Below, in pieces: positions 9,707 through 17,795 of a stretch of DNA of 64,000 bases. The stretch is from Prochlorococcus sp. AG-347-L20 (GTDB lineage Bacteria > Cyanobacteriota > Cyanobacteriia > PCC-6307 > Cyanobiaceae), in the NCBI GenBank assembly GCA_003281225.1, contig QCCP01000007.1, positions 21,075-85,074 on the forward strand. The letters are read 5' to 3'. Positions within the stretch are counted from its first letter, which is position 1. Every line of letters starts with the position of its first letter. The notes under the pieces were generated by a model, which saw nothing but the letters and a program-made list of their open reading frames with translations, was not told the DNA's origin and did not search any database. The position numbers were made by a program, and so were the translations under genes.

Positions 9707-10576
9707 TTATTTATATCTTCCAATGGTAAACCTACCAATCCCTGAAAGATCTTTCACAATTTCTATTGATGTAAATTTATTTTTAATAAGAAGTTTTTTT
9801 ACTTTTTCGCCTTGATCAAAATGATTCTCTAAAATTAGCCAACCCTTCTCTTTTAAAAATAATGGTGCTTTTTGTATTATTTCCCTAATGTGTTTTAAAC
9901 CATCTTCGCCGCCTAATAAAGCAACTTTTGGTTCGAAATTTTTAACTTCTTTTGGTAATTTTTCGTAGGTATCTTTAGGTATATATGGCGGGTTTGAAAT
10001 AGCAAGGTCTATTTTTCCTTTAAAATTCCCAAGAGGTGACCACCAATTTCCACAATAAAATTTCAAATTCGATTGTTTGGAAGAATTTGTAAAATTTTCT
10101 ATGGCTATTTCTAATGCGTCTTGATCTATATCAGTTGCTACTCCATTGCTCAATGGATAAGCCAATGCCAACGCAATACTTATAGCTCCTGATCCAGTTC
10201 CTAATTCAGCAAAAAATAATTTCTCAGACTTTCTTCGAAATATATTGAATACAATATCTAATATGAGCTCTGTCTCTGGTCTGGGAATAAGTACTTTGTT
10301 TGTAACTTTTAATTTTAATTCTCTCCAAAACGTTATTCCACAAAGATATTGAATTGGGCAAGATTTTAACAAATGATCATCCCAAACGGATTCCAAAAAC
10401 TCTAACTTTTTTTTAAGATGTAAGATTCCGTGAGGATTTATGGTAATTAAATTTATATCACTTTTTGATACGCCACCAACGCAGTCAAGTAAAACAGCAA
10501 AAGATTGTTGATCGCCTCCTCTAGAGAGTTGTTTTTTTTTCCAAATTAAAAATTCTTCTGCAGAAATGCTAAGCAT
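9707..10576 (-). CDS. prmC: Release factor glutamine methyltransferase PrmC (HemK)
   Basis: A 289-residue SAM-dependent methyltransferase that methylates the Gln of the GGQ motif in release factors. An N-terminal helical domain (about residues 1-95) precedes the catalytic Rossmann domain. Visible motifs are PRPETELILD, the SAM-binding AELGTGSGAISIALA near residue 123, and the diagnostic NPPY at about residue 195 (LAISNPPYIPKDTY), whose Asn and Pro hold the glutamine side chain. It is probably cotranscribed with the downstream tsaC-like gene. Confidence 0.95.
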   Translation of the reverse strand: MLSISAEEFLIWKKKQLSRGGDQQSFAVLLDCVGGVSKSDINLITINPHGILHLKKKLEFLESVWDDHLLKSCPIQYLCGITFWRELKLKVTNKVLIPRPETELILDIVFNIFRRKSEKLFFAELGTGSGAISIALALAYPLSNGVATDIDQDALEIAIENFTNSSKQSNLKFYCGNWWSPLGNFKGKIDLAISNPPYIPKDTYEKLPKEVKNFEPKVALLGGEDGLKHIREIIQKAPLFLKEKGWLILENHFDQGEKVKKLLIKNKFTSIEIVKDLSGIGRFTIGRYK

Positions 10577-10587
10577 TTATTAAAGCT

Positions 10588-10740
10588 TTAGCGTTTTGGC
10601 CCAAGCCTACCTTTACTAGAGTCAGAGTAGAAGCTTGATTTTTCTCCATCTTGAGTAGAAATAAATAGACCTATAAGGAATATTGTTGGCACCCCTACAA
10701 ATAAAAGACTAGCTACGAATCCAAAGTTTGTTGTTTCCAT
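10588..10740 (-). CDS. psbM: Photosystem II reaction centre protein M
   Basis: A 50-residue single-span protein found by translating the gap: METTNFGFVASLLFVGVPTI, then FLIGLFISTQDGEKSSFYSD, then SSKGRLGPKR. The hydrophobic helix at about residues 7-27 followed by a polar tail is typical of PsbM, which sits at the photosystem II dimer interface. The C-terminal extension to 50 residues is common in marine picocyanobacteria. It ends 11 bases before prmC on the same strand. Confidence 0.92.
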   Translation of the reverse strand: METTNFGFVASLLFVGVPTIFLIGLFISTQDGEKSSFYSDSSKGRLGPKR

Positions 10741-10845
10741 TTAATAAGTAGTTCTATGATTAGGTAATAAGACTATAGACGTATAACTTAGGATAAAGTG
10801 GAAAAATAAACAAATTTTATAAACTGATTAACAGTCTTAAACAAT

Positions 10846-11208
10846 TTAGCGAGGTAATTTTTTATTTTCACTAATTTTTTTTAGTTCTTCCAAATTTGAG
10901 GGGGGGGATTGTGGTTTTGTTAAAATTACTGAAGATGATTTTATCAATGTTTGGCATGCAAGTCGCCAATTTTCAGGCCTATTTTTGAGTTTTTCTTCTT
11001 CAACAGATGTGAGAGGGCTTAAAGAATTTTTGTTTCCACCTTCAACTGAAATAAAACAAGTACTACATTGTCCTGCCCCACCACAATTTCCTAAAATACC
11101 TTTGAGTCCATAAAGTTGTAAGTTTTCTTTCATCACCAATTCTCTTAAATTTTCACCGGGATTACATTGAACTTCTAAATCCTCACGGATAAATCTGATA
11201 GTTGCCAT
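10846..11208 (-). CDS. 2Fe-2S ferredoxin
   Basis: A 120-residue soluble ferredoxin. Cluster ligands are Cys42, Cys48, Cys51 and Cys85 (NCGGAGQCSTC and LACQ). The C-x5-C-x2-C spacing is that of adrenodoxin/isc-type ferredoxins, one residue longer than the plant-type C-x4-C-x2-C of the main photosynthetic ferredoxin. It is therefore probably not the bulk photosystem I acceptor. It lies upstream of psbM on the minus strand and divergent from psbB. The partner protein cannot be read from the sequence. Confidence 0.88.
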   Translation of the reverse strand: MATIRFIREDLEVQCNPGENLRELVMKENLQLYGLKGILGNCGGAGQCSTCFISVEGGNKNSLSPLTSVEEEKLKNRPENWRLACQTLIKSSSVILTKPQSPPSNLEELKKISENKKLPR

Positions 11209-11289
11209 TTTTTTTAGTTATTTTTCTTATTTTGGCGTTTTACTTTGAGAATTGTGACCAAAATATTAACAATTTTTAGCTAAAAAATC

Positions 11290-11334
11290 CTTGCAAACTC
11301 TGTCCTGCAAATTGATTTGCCCAATTTTTGCAAG
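11290..11334. promoter_or_regulatory. Nested inverted repeats upstream of psbB
   Basis: In the 223-base gap between the ferredoxin gene and psbB, CTTGCAAA (11290-11297) is inverted as TTTGCAAG (11327-11334). Between them lies a second perfect dyad, GCAAAT (11307-11312) and ATTTGC (11315-11320). Four versions of TGCAAA thus face each other in pairs. This could be an operator for either divergent gene. A TACTAT box at 11380-11385 is a plausible -10 for psbB, without a clear -35. Confidence 0.35.
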
Positions 11335-11431
11335 AAAATAAATTTATTTACAAAAATCCCTGAAAGACTAAAAAACCCTTACTATCGTGATGTTTAGCTG
11401 TTTATTCAGCATAGTTACTAGAAATTAACCG

Positions 11432-12955
11432 ATGGGATTGCCTTGGTATCGAGTTCACACGGTAGTTATTAATGACCCAGGTCGACTACTCGCTGTGCAT
11501 CTTATGCATACTGCATTATTAGCCGGCTGGGCCGGTTCTATGGCACTTTATGAATTAGCCATTTTTGATCCTTCTGATGCTGTTCTCAATCCAATGTGGA
11601 GACAGGGGATGTACGTTATGCCTTTCATGGCAAGACTTGGTATCACAAGTAGTTGGAACGGATGGGATATTACGGGTGCTACAGGAGTTGATCCTGGATT
11701 CTGGAGTTTTGAGGGTGTGGCAGCAGCACACATAGTGTTTAGTGGACTATTAATGTTGGCTTCCATATGGCACTGGACATACTGGGATTTGGATCTATGG
11801 GAAGATTCAAGAACTGGTGAGCCTGCTCTTGATTTGCCAAGAATATTCGGAATTCATCTTCTCCTAGCTGGACTTACATGTTTTGGTTTTGGAGCTTTTC
11901 ATTGCGCAAACGTAGGGATTTGGGTTTCTGATCCTTATGGTTTAACTGGTCATGTAGAGCCTGTAGCCCCTTCTTGGGGAGTAGAAGGATTTAACCCCTT
12001 TAATCCAGGAGGAATTGTTGCTAATCATATCGCTGCAGGACTTATGGGGATTATTGGGGGAATTTTTCACATTACCAATAGACCTGGAGAAAGACTTTAT
12101 AGAGCATTAAAACTTGGAAGTCTTGAAGGGGTTCTAGCTAGTGCTCTAGCTGCTGTTTTATTTGTTTCTTTCGTTGTTGCAGGAACAATGTGGTACGGTT
12201 CAGCGACAACTCCTGTCGAATTATTTGGTCCTACCCGATATCAATGGGATTCCGGCTATTTCAAGACCGAAATAAATAGGAGGGTTCAAGCTGCTATAGA
12301 TGATGGCGCCACGAAAGAAGAGGCATATGCATCTATTCCAGAGAAACTAGCCTTCTACGATTATGTTGGCAATAGTCCTGCAAAAGGAGGTCTATTCAGA
12401 GTTGGAGCTCTCGTTAATGGTGATGGTTTGCCAACTGGTTGGCAAGGTCATATTGCTTTTCAAGACAAAGAAGGTAACGAATTAGAAGTTAGAAGAATAC
12501 CTAATTTCTTTGAAAACTTTCCTGTCATCCTTGAAGACAAAGAAGGTAATGTAAGAGCAGACATTCCATTTAGAAGAGCTGAAGCAAAGTATTCATTTGA
12601 ACAGACTGGAATTACTGCAACTATCTATGGTGGAGACCTTAATGGTCAAACATTTACTGATCCTGCAGTAGTTAAAAGATTAGCAAGAAAGGCTCAACTT
12701 GGAGAAGCATTCAAGTTTGACAGAGAGACTTATAAATCTGACGGTGTATTCCGAAGCTCCCCTAGAGCGTGGTTTACATATGCTCATTTATGTTTCGGAT
12801 TGCTATTTTTGTTTGGTCACTGGTGGCACGCTTCAAGAACTCTTTACAGAAATTCCTTTGCTGGTATCGATGCTGAGATTGGAGATCAAGTTGAATTTGG
12901 TTTATTCAAGAAGCTTGGCGACGAAACCACAAGAAGAATCCCAGGAAGGGTTTAA
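11432..12955 (+). CDS. psbB: Photosystem II CP47 chlorophyll apoprotein
   Basis: A 507-residue core antenna protein of photosystem II, beginning [20 protein letters not shown] exactly as in the family. Six transmembrane helices with many chlorophyll-ligating histidines are present (for example [49 protein letters not shown], and [20 protein letters not shown] near the end). The large lumenal loop lies at about residues 260-445. Length and ends match other cyanobacteria. It is followed 23 bases later by psbT. Confidence 0.99.
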   Translation: MGLPWYRVHTVVINDPGRLLAVHLMHTALLAGWAGSMALYELAIFDPSDAVLNPMWRQGMYVMPFMARLGITSSWNGWDITGATGVDPGFWSFEGVAAAHIVFSGLLMLASIWHWTYWDLDLWEDSRTGEPALDLPRIFGIHLLLAGLTCFGFGAFHCANVGIWVSDPYGLTGHVEPVAPSWGVEGFNPFNPGGIVANHIAAGLMGIIGGIFHITNRPGERLYRALKLGSLEGVLASALAAVLFVSFVVAGTMWYGSATTPVELFGPTRYQWDSGYFKTEINRRVQAAIDDGATKEEAYASIPEKLAFYDYVGNSPAKGGLFRVGALVNGDGLPTGWQGHIAFQDKEGNELEVRRIPNFFENFPVILEDKEGNVRADIPFRRAEAKYSFEQTGITATIYGGDLNGQTFTDPAVVKRLARKAQLGEAFKFDRETYKSDGVFRSSPRAWFTYAHLCFGLLFLFGHWWHASRTLYRNSFAGIDAEIGDQVEFGLFKKLGDETTRRIPGRV

Positions 12956-12978
12956 ACTAAACTTTATTACTTAATATT

Positions 12979-13077
12979 ATGGAAGCTTTCGCTTACGTCC
13001 TTATTCTAACTCTCGCAGTTGTAACCTTATTCTTTGCTGTCGCTTTTAGAGACCCACCTAAGTTTGATAGAAAATGA
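12979..13077 (+). CDS. psbT: Photosystem II reaction centre protein T
   Basis: A 32-residue single-helix protein, [20 protein letters not shown] followed by [12 protein letters not shown], which matches PsbT closely in length and sequence. It sits at the dimer interface of photosystem II near CP47 and D1. The psbB-psbT order is conserved in cyanobacteria and plastids. A terminator hairpin follows at once. Confidence 0.95.
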   Translation: MEAFAYVLILTLAVVTLFFAVAFRDPPKFDRK

Positions 13078-13083
13078 ATCAAG

Positions 13084-13117
13084 TAAAAAACCTCTTAAAT
13101 AAGAGGTTTTTTACTTT
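13084..13117 (+). terminator. Rho-independent terminator after psbB-psbT
   Basis: An inverted repeat with AAAAAACCTCTTA on one side and TAAGAGGTTTTTT on the other, separated by a short A/T loop, ends in a T-run. It lies seven bases after the psbT stop. Confidence 0.85.
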
Positions 13118-13172
13118 TCATAATTAGAATGTTACTCTACTATTAGAGTTGAAGTGCATCTTATTTCACCAC

Positions 13173-13652
13173 ATGCAGTGTCCAACCTGTCAAAACACAG
13201 ATAGCAGAGTTTTGGAATCAAGATCTGCTGATAGTGGTAAAAGTGTTCGGAGAAGAAGAGAGTGCTTAAATTGCAGCTTTAGATTTACAACTTATGAAAG
13301 AGTGGAATCAATGCCAGTTTCAGTTATAAAGAAAGACGGTGGTAGAGAATTATTTGATAAACAAAAATTATTTACGGGTATATCAAGAGCATGCGAAAAG
13401 ACCAACTTCAGTAGTGAAGCAATTATTAATTTCGTAGATGGAATTGAATCACAAATCGTTCAAGACTCCAATAAAGATATTAAATCTTCACAAATAGGAG
13501 AATTAATACTTAAAAATCTTAGGAAAGAAAACGAAGTCGCCTATATAAGATACGCCTCAGTTTATAGAAAATTTAATGGGGTAAAAGATTTTATTTCTAC
13601 TCTTGAATCTCTAAAGGGAAGTTCAAAAAATCAATTAGCTTCAATTTCATAA
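13173..13652 (+). CDS. nrdR: Transcriptional repressor NrdR
   Basis: A 159-residue repressor of ribonucleotide reductase genes. The start is set at ATG 13173 ([17 protein letters not shown]), the usual NrdR N-terminus; a start at 13149 would add eight atypical residues. An N-terminal zinc ribbon (CPTC and CLNC, residues about 3-34) is followed by an ATP-cone domain at about residues 49-139 ([16 protein letters not shown]), which senses ATP and dATP. It stands between psbT and rpsA. Confidence 0.97.
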   Translation: MQCPTCQNTDSRVLESRSADSGKSVRRRRECLNCSFRFTTYERVESMPVSVIKKDGGRELFDKQKLFTGISRACEKTNFSSEAIINFVDGIESQIVQDSNKDIKSSQIGELILKNLRKENEVAYIRYASVYRKFNGVKDFISTLESLKGSSKNQLASIS

Positions 13653-13760
13653 AATTCAGCATCTTAAAGTGTAGAATACATATCACAAATGTTTTTGCTA
13701 TTGGTTTGCAGGCTAGTAGCATTCCTTTCTAACTACCTTAGGTAGTCTGCGATAGAACAA

Positions 13761-14852
13761 ATGAACGAAAATTCTTCCCAAACCATTAAAGAACTTTCTG
13801 AGGATCAAGAAATTAAAAATTCGTCTGAGTTAGATAATGATTCAGCATCTCAAAATGAGGAAGATTTATCATTCGAGCAGAGAGATATACCTTCAGCAGA
13901 TTCTTCCTCTAGCAGAACAAATTCGGATTTTGAAAACGCAGGATTCACACAAGAAGAATTCGCATCACTTTTGGGTAAGTATGACTATAATTTTAAACCG
14001 GGTGATTTAGTTAAAGGTACCGTTTTTGCTCTAGAGCCCAAAGGGGCCATGATAGATATAGGGGCAAAAACAGCCGCTTTTATGCCGGTTCAGGAGGTTT
14101 CAATAAATAGAGTTGAAGGACTTAATGATGTTTTACAACCTTCAGAAAGTAGAGAATTTTTCATAATGAGCGAGGAAAATGAAGATGGGCAATTAGCCCT
14201 CTCCATAAGAAGAATTGAATATCAGAGAGCATGGGAAAGGGTTAGACAACTCCAAAAAGAAGATGCAACTATATATTCTGAAGTTTTTGCAACAAACAGA
14301 GGAGGAGCTCTTGTTAGGGTAGAAGGCTTGAGAGGTTTTATCCCAGGCTCTCATATTAGTGCTCGAAAAATTAAAGATGACTTAGAAGGTGAATATTTAC
14401 CTTTAAAATTTCTTGAAGTGGATGAAGAGAGAAATAGATTAGTATTAAGTCATAGAAGAGCTTTGGTTGAGAAAAAAATGAACCGACTTGAGGTAGGCGA
14501 AGTTGTTGTTGGTTCTGTAAAAGGTATTAAACCTTATGGAGCCTTTATTGATATTGGTGGAGTTAGTGGTCTATTGCACATTTCTGAGATTAGTCATGAA
14601 CATATTGAGACTCCTCATAATGTTTTAAATGTGAATGACCAAATGAAAGTTATGATAATTGACCTTGATTCAGAAAGAGGACGAATCTCATTATCTACTA
14701 AAGCACTTGAACCTGAACCAGGCGACATGCTTACTGACCCTCAAAAAGTTTTTAGTAAAGCTGAAGAAATGGCTGCTAAATACAAACAAATGTTATTTGA
14801 ACAAACTGACGAGAACGAAGGGATCCCCACAGCTTCAGCTGAAACAGTATAA
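13761..14852 (+). CDS. rpsA: 30S ribosomal protein S1 (three S1 domains)
   Basis: A 363-residue protein: a low-complexity acidic and serine-rich N-terminus (about residues 1-70), then three S1 RNA-binding domains beginning near residues 77 (PGDLVKGTVFALEPKGAMIDIG), 165 and 248 (VGEVVVGSVKGIKPYGAFIDIG), and a short acidic tail. This is the short cyanobacterial S1 that helps mRNA bind the ribosome; E. coli S1 has six domains. An acidic N-terminal extension of this kind is common in marine picocyanobacteria. It is followed by metK after 136 bases. Confidence 0.93.
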   Translation: MNENSSQTIKELSEDQEIKNSSELDNDSASQNEEDLSFEQRDIPSADSSSSRTNSDFENAGFTQEEFASLLGKYDYNFKPGDLVKGTVFALEPKGAMIDIGAKTAAFMPVQEVSINRVEGLNDVLQPSESREFFIMSEENEDGQLALSIRRIEYQRAWERVRQLQKEDATIYSEVFATNRGGALVRVEGLRGFIPGSHISARKIKDDLEGEYLPLKFLEVDEERNRLVLSHRRALVEKKMNRLEVGEVVVGSVKGIKPYGAFIDIGGVSGLLHISEISHEHIETPHNVLNVNDQMKVMIIDLDSERGRISLSTKALEPEPGDMLTDPQKVFSKAEEMAAKYKQMLFEQTDENEGIPTASAETV

Positions 14853-14954
14853 CTTCACTTATTTATTTTGTGCACGAATATTAGAACTTAAGCCTCATTA
14901 TTCTTATACAATTATTTTTAATTAACAATAATTGATTTGTAACGATAATCTAAT

Positions 14955-14970
14955 TTAGGATATTTCCTAA
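14955..14970. promoter_or_regulatory. Small dyad upstream of metK
   Basis: TTAGGA and TCCTAA form a perfect six-base inverted repeat around TATT, 18 bases before the metK start. It could be an operator or chance in AT-rich DNA. No SAM riboswitch fold was recognised here. Confidence 0.2.
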
Positions 14971-14988
14971 TTCCAAAATTATTTGTAA

Positions 14989-16230
14989 ATGAGTGATTTC
15001 ATTTTCACTTCAGAATCCGTAACTGAAGGTCATCCTGACAAAATATGTGATCAAATTAGTGACGCCGTTTTAGACGCTTTGTTAACAGAAGATCCAGAAA
15101 GCAGAGTTGCATGCGAAACTGTTGTAAATACGGGTCTTTGTTTACTTACTGGAGAAATAACTTCAAAAGCAAAAGTCGATTATATAAAACTTGTTAGAAA
15201 TGTAATTAAAGAAATTGGATATGAGGGCTATCGAGCAGGTGGTTTTGACGCAAATAGTTGTGCAGTTTTAGTAGCACTTGACGAGCAATCACCAGATATT
15301 TCTCAAGGTGTAAACGAAGCAGATGATGTTAACGATGATTTGGAAGATAATACCGGTGCTGGCGACCAAGGCATAATGTTCGGCTATGCATGCGATGAGA
15401 CGCCTGAATTAATGCCCTTACCGATTAGCTTGGCTCATAGATTAGCCATTCAACTTTCTAAGGTAAGGCACGAAAACGTGCTTAATTATCTACTCCCTGA
15501 TGGTAAAACTCAAGTAAGTATTGATTATAAAAATGGAGTACCACTATCGATTAATACCATTTTAATTTCAACTCAACATAATCCTGAAATAGATGGTATG
15601 ACAAATGAAGAAGAAATTCGTCAAAGAATAAAAGAAGATTTATGGAAGAATGTTGTAATTCCTGCTACTGAAGATTTAGAAATCAAACCAAACATTCATA
15701 CAACAAGATTTCTAGTAAATCCCACTGGCAAATTTGTCATAGGGGGGCCTCAAGGTGATGCCGGACTTACTGGCAGAAAAATTATAGTAGATACTTATGG
15801 GGGTTACGCAAGACACGGAGGAGGGGCATTTTCGGGTAAAGATCCCACAAAAGTGGATAGATCAGCTGCTTATGCAGCGCGTTATGTAGCTAAAAGTATA
15901 GTTAAGGCAAAATTAGCAAAAAAGGCAGAAGTACAATTAAGTTATGCAATTGGAGTTGCAAAACCGATTTCCATTCTTGTTGAAACTTTTGATACAGGCG
16001 TTATTTCACAAGCTAATTTGACTGAGCTCATAAATAAGTACTTTGATTTAAGACCAGCAGCAATTATAAAAGAATTTGATCTAAGAAATCTACCTAAAAA
16101 AATGGGTGGTACATTTTTCAGAAAGACTGCATCCTATGGACATTTTGGTAGAAGAGATCTAGATCTCCCTTGGGAAAAGGTAGAAGAAAAAGCAGACCAA
16201 TTAGCGGAGGCTTCCAAAGTATTTTTATAA
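14989..16230 (+). CDS. metK: S-adenosylmethionine synthase
   Basis: A 413-residue enzyme making SAM from methionine and ATP. Signatures are [21 protein letters not shown] at the N-terminus, [16 protein letters not shown] near residue 122, [20 protein letters not shown] near 262 and [15 protein letters not shown] near 285. Length is normal for cyanobacteria. It supplies methyl groups, including for chlorophyll biosynthesis and PrmC. It lies 13 bases before the FGGY kinase gene, so the two may share a transcript. Confidence 0.98.
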   Translation: MSDFIFTSESVTEGHPDKICDQISDAVLDALLTEDPESRVACETVVNTGLCLLTGEITSKAKVDYIKLVRNVIKEIGYEGYRAGGFDANSCAVLVALDEQSPDISQGVNEADDVNDDLEDNTGAGDQGIMFGYACDETPELMPLPISLAHRLAIQLSKVRHENVLNYLLPDGKTQVSIDYKNGVPLSINTILISTQHNPEIDGMTNEEEIRQRIKEDLWKNVVIPATEDLEIKPNIHTTRFLVNPTGKFVIGGPQGDAGLTGRKIIVDTYGGYARHGGGAFSGKDPTKVDRSAAYAARYVAKSIVKAKLAKKAEVQLSYAIGVAKPISILVETFDTGVISQANLTELINKYFDLRPAAIIKEFDLRNLPKKMGGTFFRKTASYGHFGRRDLDLPWEKVEEKADQLAEASKVFL

Positions 16231-16243
16231 AAATATTAATTCT

Positions 16244-17473
16244 ATGCCTGATAATTTTTATGGGGGGTTAGATTTTGGAACTAGTGGCGCAAGAATATCT
16301 ATAATAAATTTTCATAAAAAATTGATATATTCAAATTCAGTTCCTTATTTATGTAGCTTTAAAAATCCAAATTCTTGGATCAATTCTTGTGAAAAACTCT
16401 TGGGATGTCTACCTATTGAGGTAAAAAGTAACCTTCAAAAATTAGCTATATCTGGCACATCAGGAACTTTAACTGCATCAAATTTACGAGGAGAGCCAAT
16501 AGGAGAAGCAATATCTTATGACCAAGCATGTAATGAACATAAGATCATTCTTGAATCATTAACTTCTGGAGAAGATCATCTGCGAACTCCATACAGTAGT
16601 CTTGCAAAAGCATTAAAACTAATAGATAAATATGGGACAAATATACTTTTACGACATCAATCTGATTGGATCACTGGTTGGTTTTTAAAAGATTGGACTT
16701 ATGGAGAAGAAGGTAATAATCTAAAACTTGGTTGGGATTTAAAAAAAGAATCATGGCCAAAAAGCTATCTCAACACTTCATGGGGAAAATGCCTGCCTCA
16801 AATAATAAAAAGTGGGAAAATTATTGGACAAGTGAATTTTGATTTAGCAGAGAGATTTAACTTGAATGAGAAATTAATATTAATCTCAGGCACTACTGAT
16901 TCTAATGCAAGTGTAATAGCTTCAGGCTTAGGTAAAGAAGATGGTCTCACAGTTCTAGGAACAACTATTGTAGTTAAGAAAATTATTGATAATCCTATAA
17001 AAAAACAAGGAATTACAAACCATAGAGTAAACGGCAATTGGATATGTGGAGGAGCATCAAACGCAGGCTGTGGTATATTGTCACAGTTTTTCTCTGATTT
17101 AGAAATAAAAGAGCTCAGTCGACAAATAAATCCATCAAAAAACACTTCTTTAAATCTTTTACCTCTTAATAGTAAAGGAGAAAGATTTCCTGTTAACGAT
17201 TCTAATTTAAAGCCGATACTTGGTCCAAGGCCAGTAAGCGACTCACTTTATTTACATGCATTATTCGAGGGTCTAGCTAAGATCGAATTGAAAGGATGGG
17301 AAAAGCTAGGCGAACTAACAGGTTCACTTCCAAAAAAAATTATTACTATTGGTGGAGGTTCAAAAAACCCTCAGTGGAGAAAAATAAGAGAAAATATTAT
17401 CAATATACCAATAGTTTCATGTAAAAAAACTACTTCGTTTGGTACAGCCTTGTTAGCGATGAACTCAAAATAA
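16244..17473 (+). CDS. FGGY-family carbohydrate kinase
   Basis: A 409-residue sugar kinase of the actin-like ATPase fold. The N-terminal phosphate loop FYGGLDFGTSGARISIINF is at about residues 4-22, and the second ATP site is GTTDSNASVIASGLG near residue 219. The C-terminal adenosine motif ITIGGGSKNPQWRKI lies near residue 368. The sequence resembles the shorter cyanobacterial FGGY kinases annotated as ribulose or xylulose kinase; the substrate is not shown by the sequence. It is the last gene before tRNA-Phe and the island. Confidence 0.85.
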   Translation: MPDNFYGGLDFGTSGARISIINFHKKLIYSNSVPYLCSFKNPNSWINSCEKLLGCLPIEVKSNLQKLAISGTSGTLTASNLRGEPIGEAISYDQACNEHKIILESLTSGEDHLRTPYSSLAKALKLIDKYGTNILLRHQSDWITGWFLKDWTYGEEGNNLKLGWDLKKESWPKSYLNTSWGKCLPQIIKSGKIIGQVNFDLAERFNLNEKLILISGTTDSNASVIASGLGKEDGLTVLGTTIVVKKIIDNPIKKQGITNHRVNGNWICGGASNAGCGILSQFFSDLEIKELSRQINPSKNTSLNLLPLNSKGERFPVNDSNLKPILGPRPVSDSLYLHALFEGLAKIELKGWEKLGELTGSLPKKIITIGGGSKNPQWRKIRENIINIPIVSCKKTTSFGTALLAMNSK

Positions 17474-17565
17474 AAGTTTTTTTTAGATATTTGATGAAGA
17501 TATAAAATTTTTAATTAAAAGGGTTTCACAAACTACACATCTTAATTTAAAGTATATAGGTTAGA

Positions 17566-17638
17566 GCCGGGATAGCTCAGTTGGTAGAGCAGGCGACTGA
17601 AAATCGCCGTGTCCCCAGTTCAAATCTGGGTCCTGGCA
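17566..17638 (+). tRNA. tRNA-Phe (anticodon GAA), integration target of the island
   Basis: A 73-base cloverleaf: acceptor GCCGGGA with TCCTGGC and discriminator A, D-arm GCTC/GAGC, anticodon stem GGCGA/TCGCC with loop CTGAAAA (anticodon GAA), and T-arm CCCAG/CTGGG. Its last 20 bases and the eight bases after them recur exactly at 25202-25229, so this gene acts as the attachment site of the element to its right. The gene stays intact because the element supplies the same 3' end. Confidence 0.98.
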
Positions 17639-17646
17639 CCTTTAAA
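17619..17646. repeat. attL-like copy of the 28-bp tRNA-Phe direct repeat
   Basis: This segment begins TTCAAATCTGGGTCCTGGCA and ends CCTTTAAA. It covers the T-loop, the 3' half of the T-stem and the acceptor strand of tRNA-Phe. The same 28 bases occur at 25202-25229 in the same direction, without a mismatch. Confidence 0.93.
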
Positions 17647-17668
17647 CCCTGTCTATGACAGGGTTTTA
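17644..17668 (+). terminator. Terminator after tRNA-Phe (left boundary copy)
   Basis: AAACCCTGTC and GACAGGGTTT form a perfect ten-base stem around TAT, followed by TT. It follows the tRNA directly and overlaps the end of the attL repeat. A hairpin of different sequence but the same position follows attR. Confidence 0.8.
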
Positions 17669-17680
17669 ATGTTTTAAGGT

Positions 17681-17701
17681 TGGAGCACACATGGAGTACA
17701 C
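17681..17701 (+). promoter_or_regulatory. Paired decamers near attL (possible recombinase arm sites)
   Basis: TGGAGCACAC (17681-17690) and TGGAGTACAC (17692-17701) are direct repeats spaced by 11 bases, one helical turn, starting 34 bases inside attL. A matching pair lies near attR at 25119-25142, and one inverted copy lies at 23577-23586. Confidence 0.5.
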
Positions 17702-17747
17702 TAAGAGCATCTGAGAGACTCATACATATACACCTGCCAAGAAATTT

Positions 17748-17777
17748 TAGGTATTGATTTTAATTAAGCAGCAAGAT
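17748..17777. repeat. Left copy of a 30-bp perfect inverted repeat
   Basis: This segment begins TAGGTATTGATTTTAATTAA and ends GCAGCAAGAT. Its exact reverse complement is at 24943-24972. Both copies lie just downstream of a TPR gene that reads outward. Confidence 0.9.
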
Positions 17778-17795
17778 AAGGAGGTTTGATTGGAA

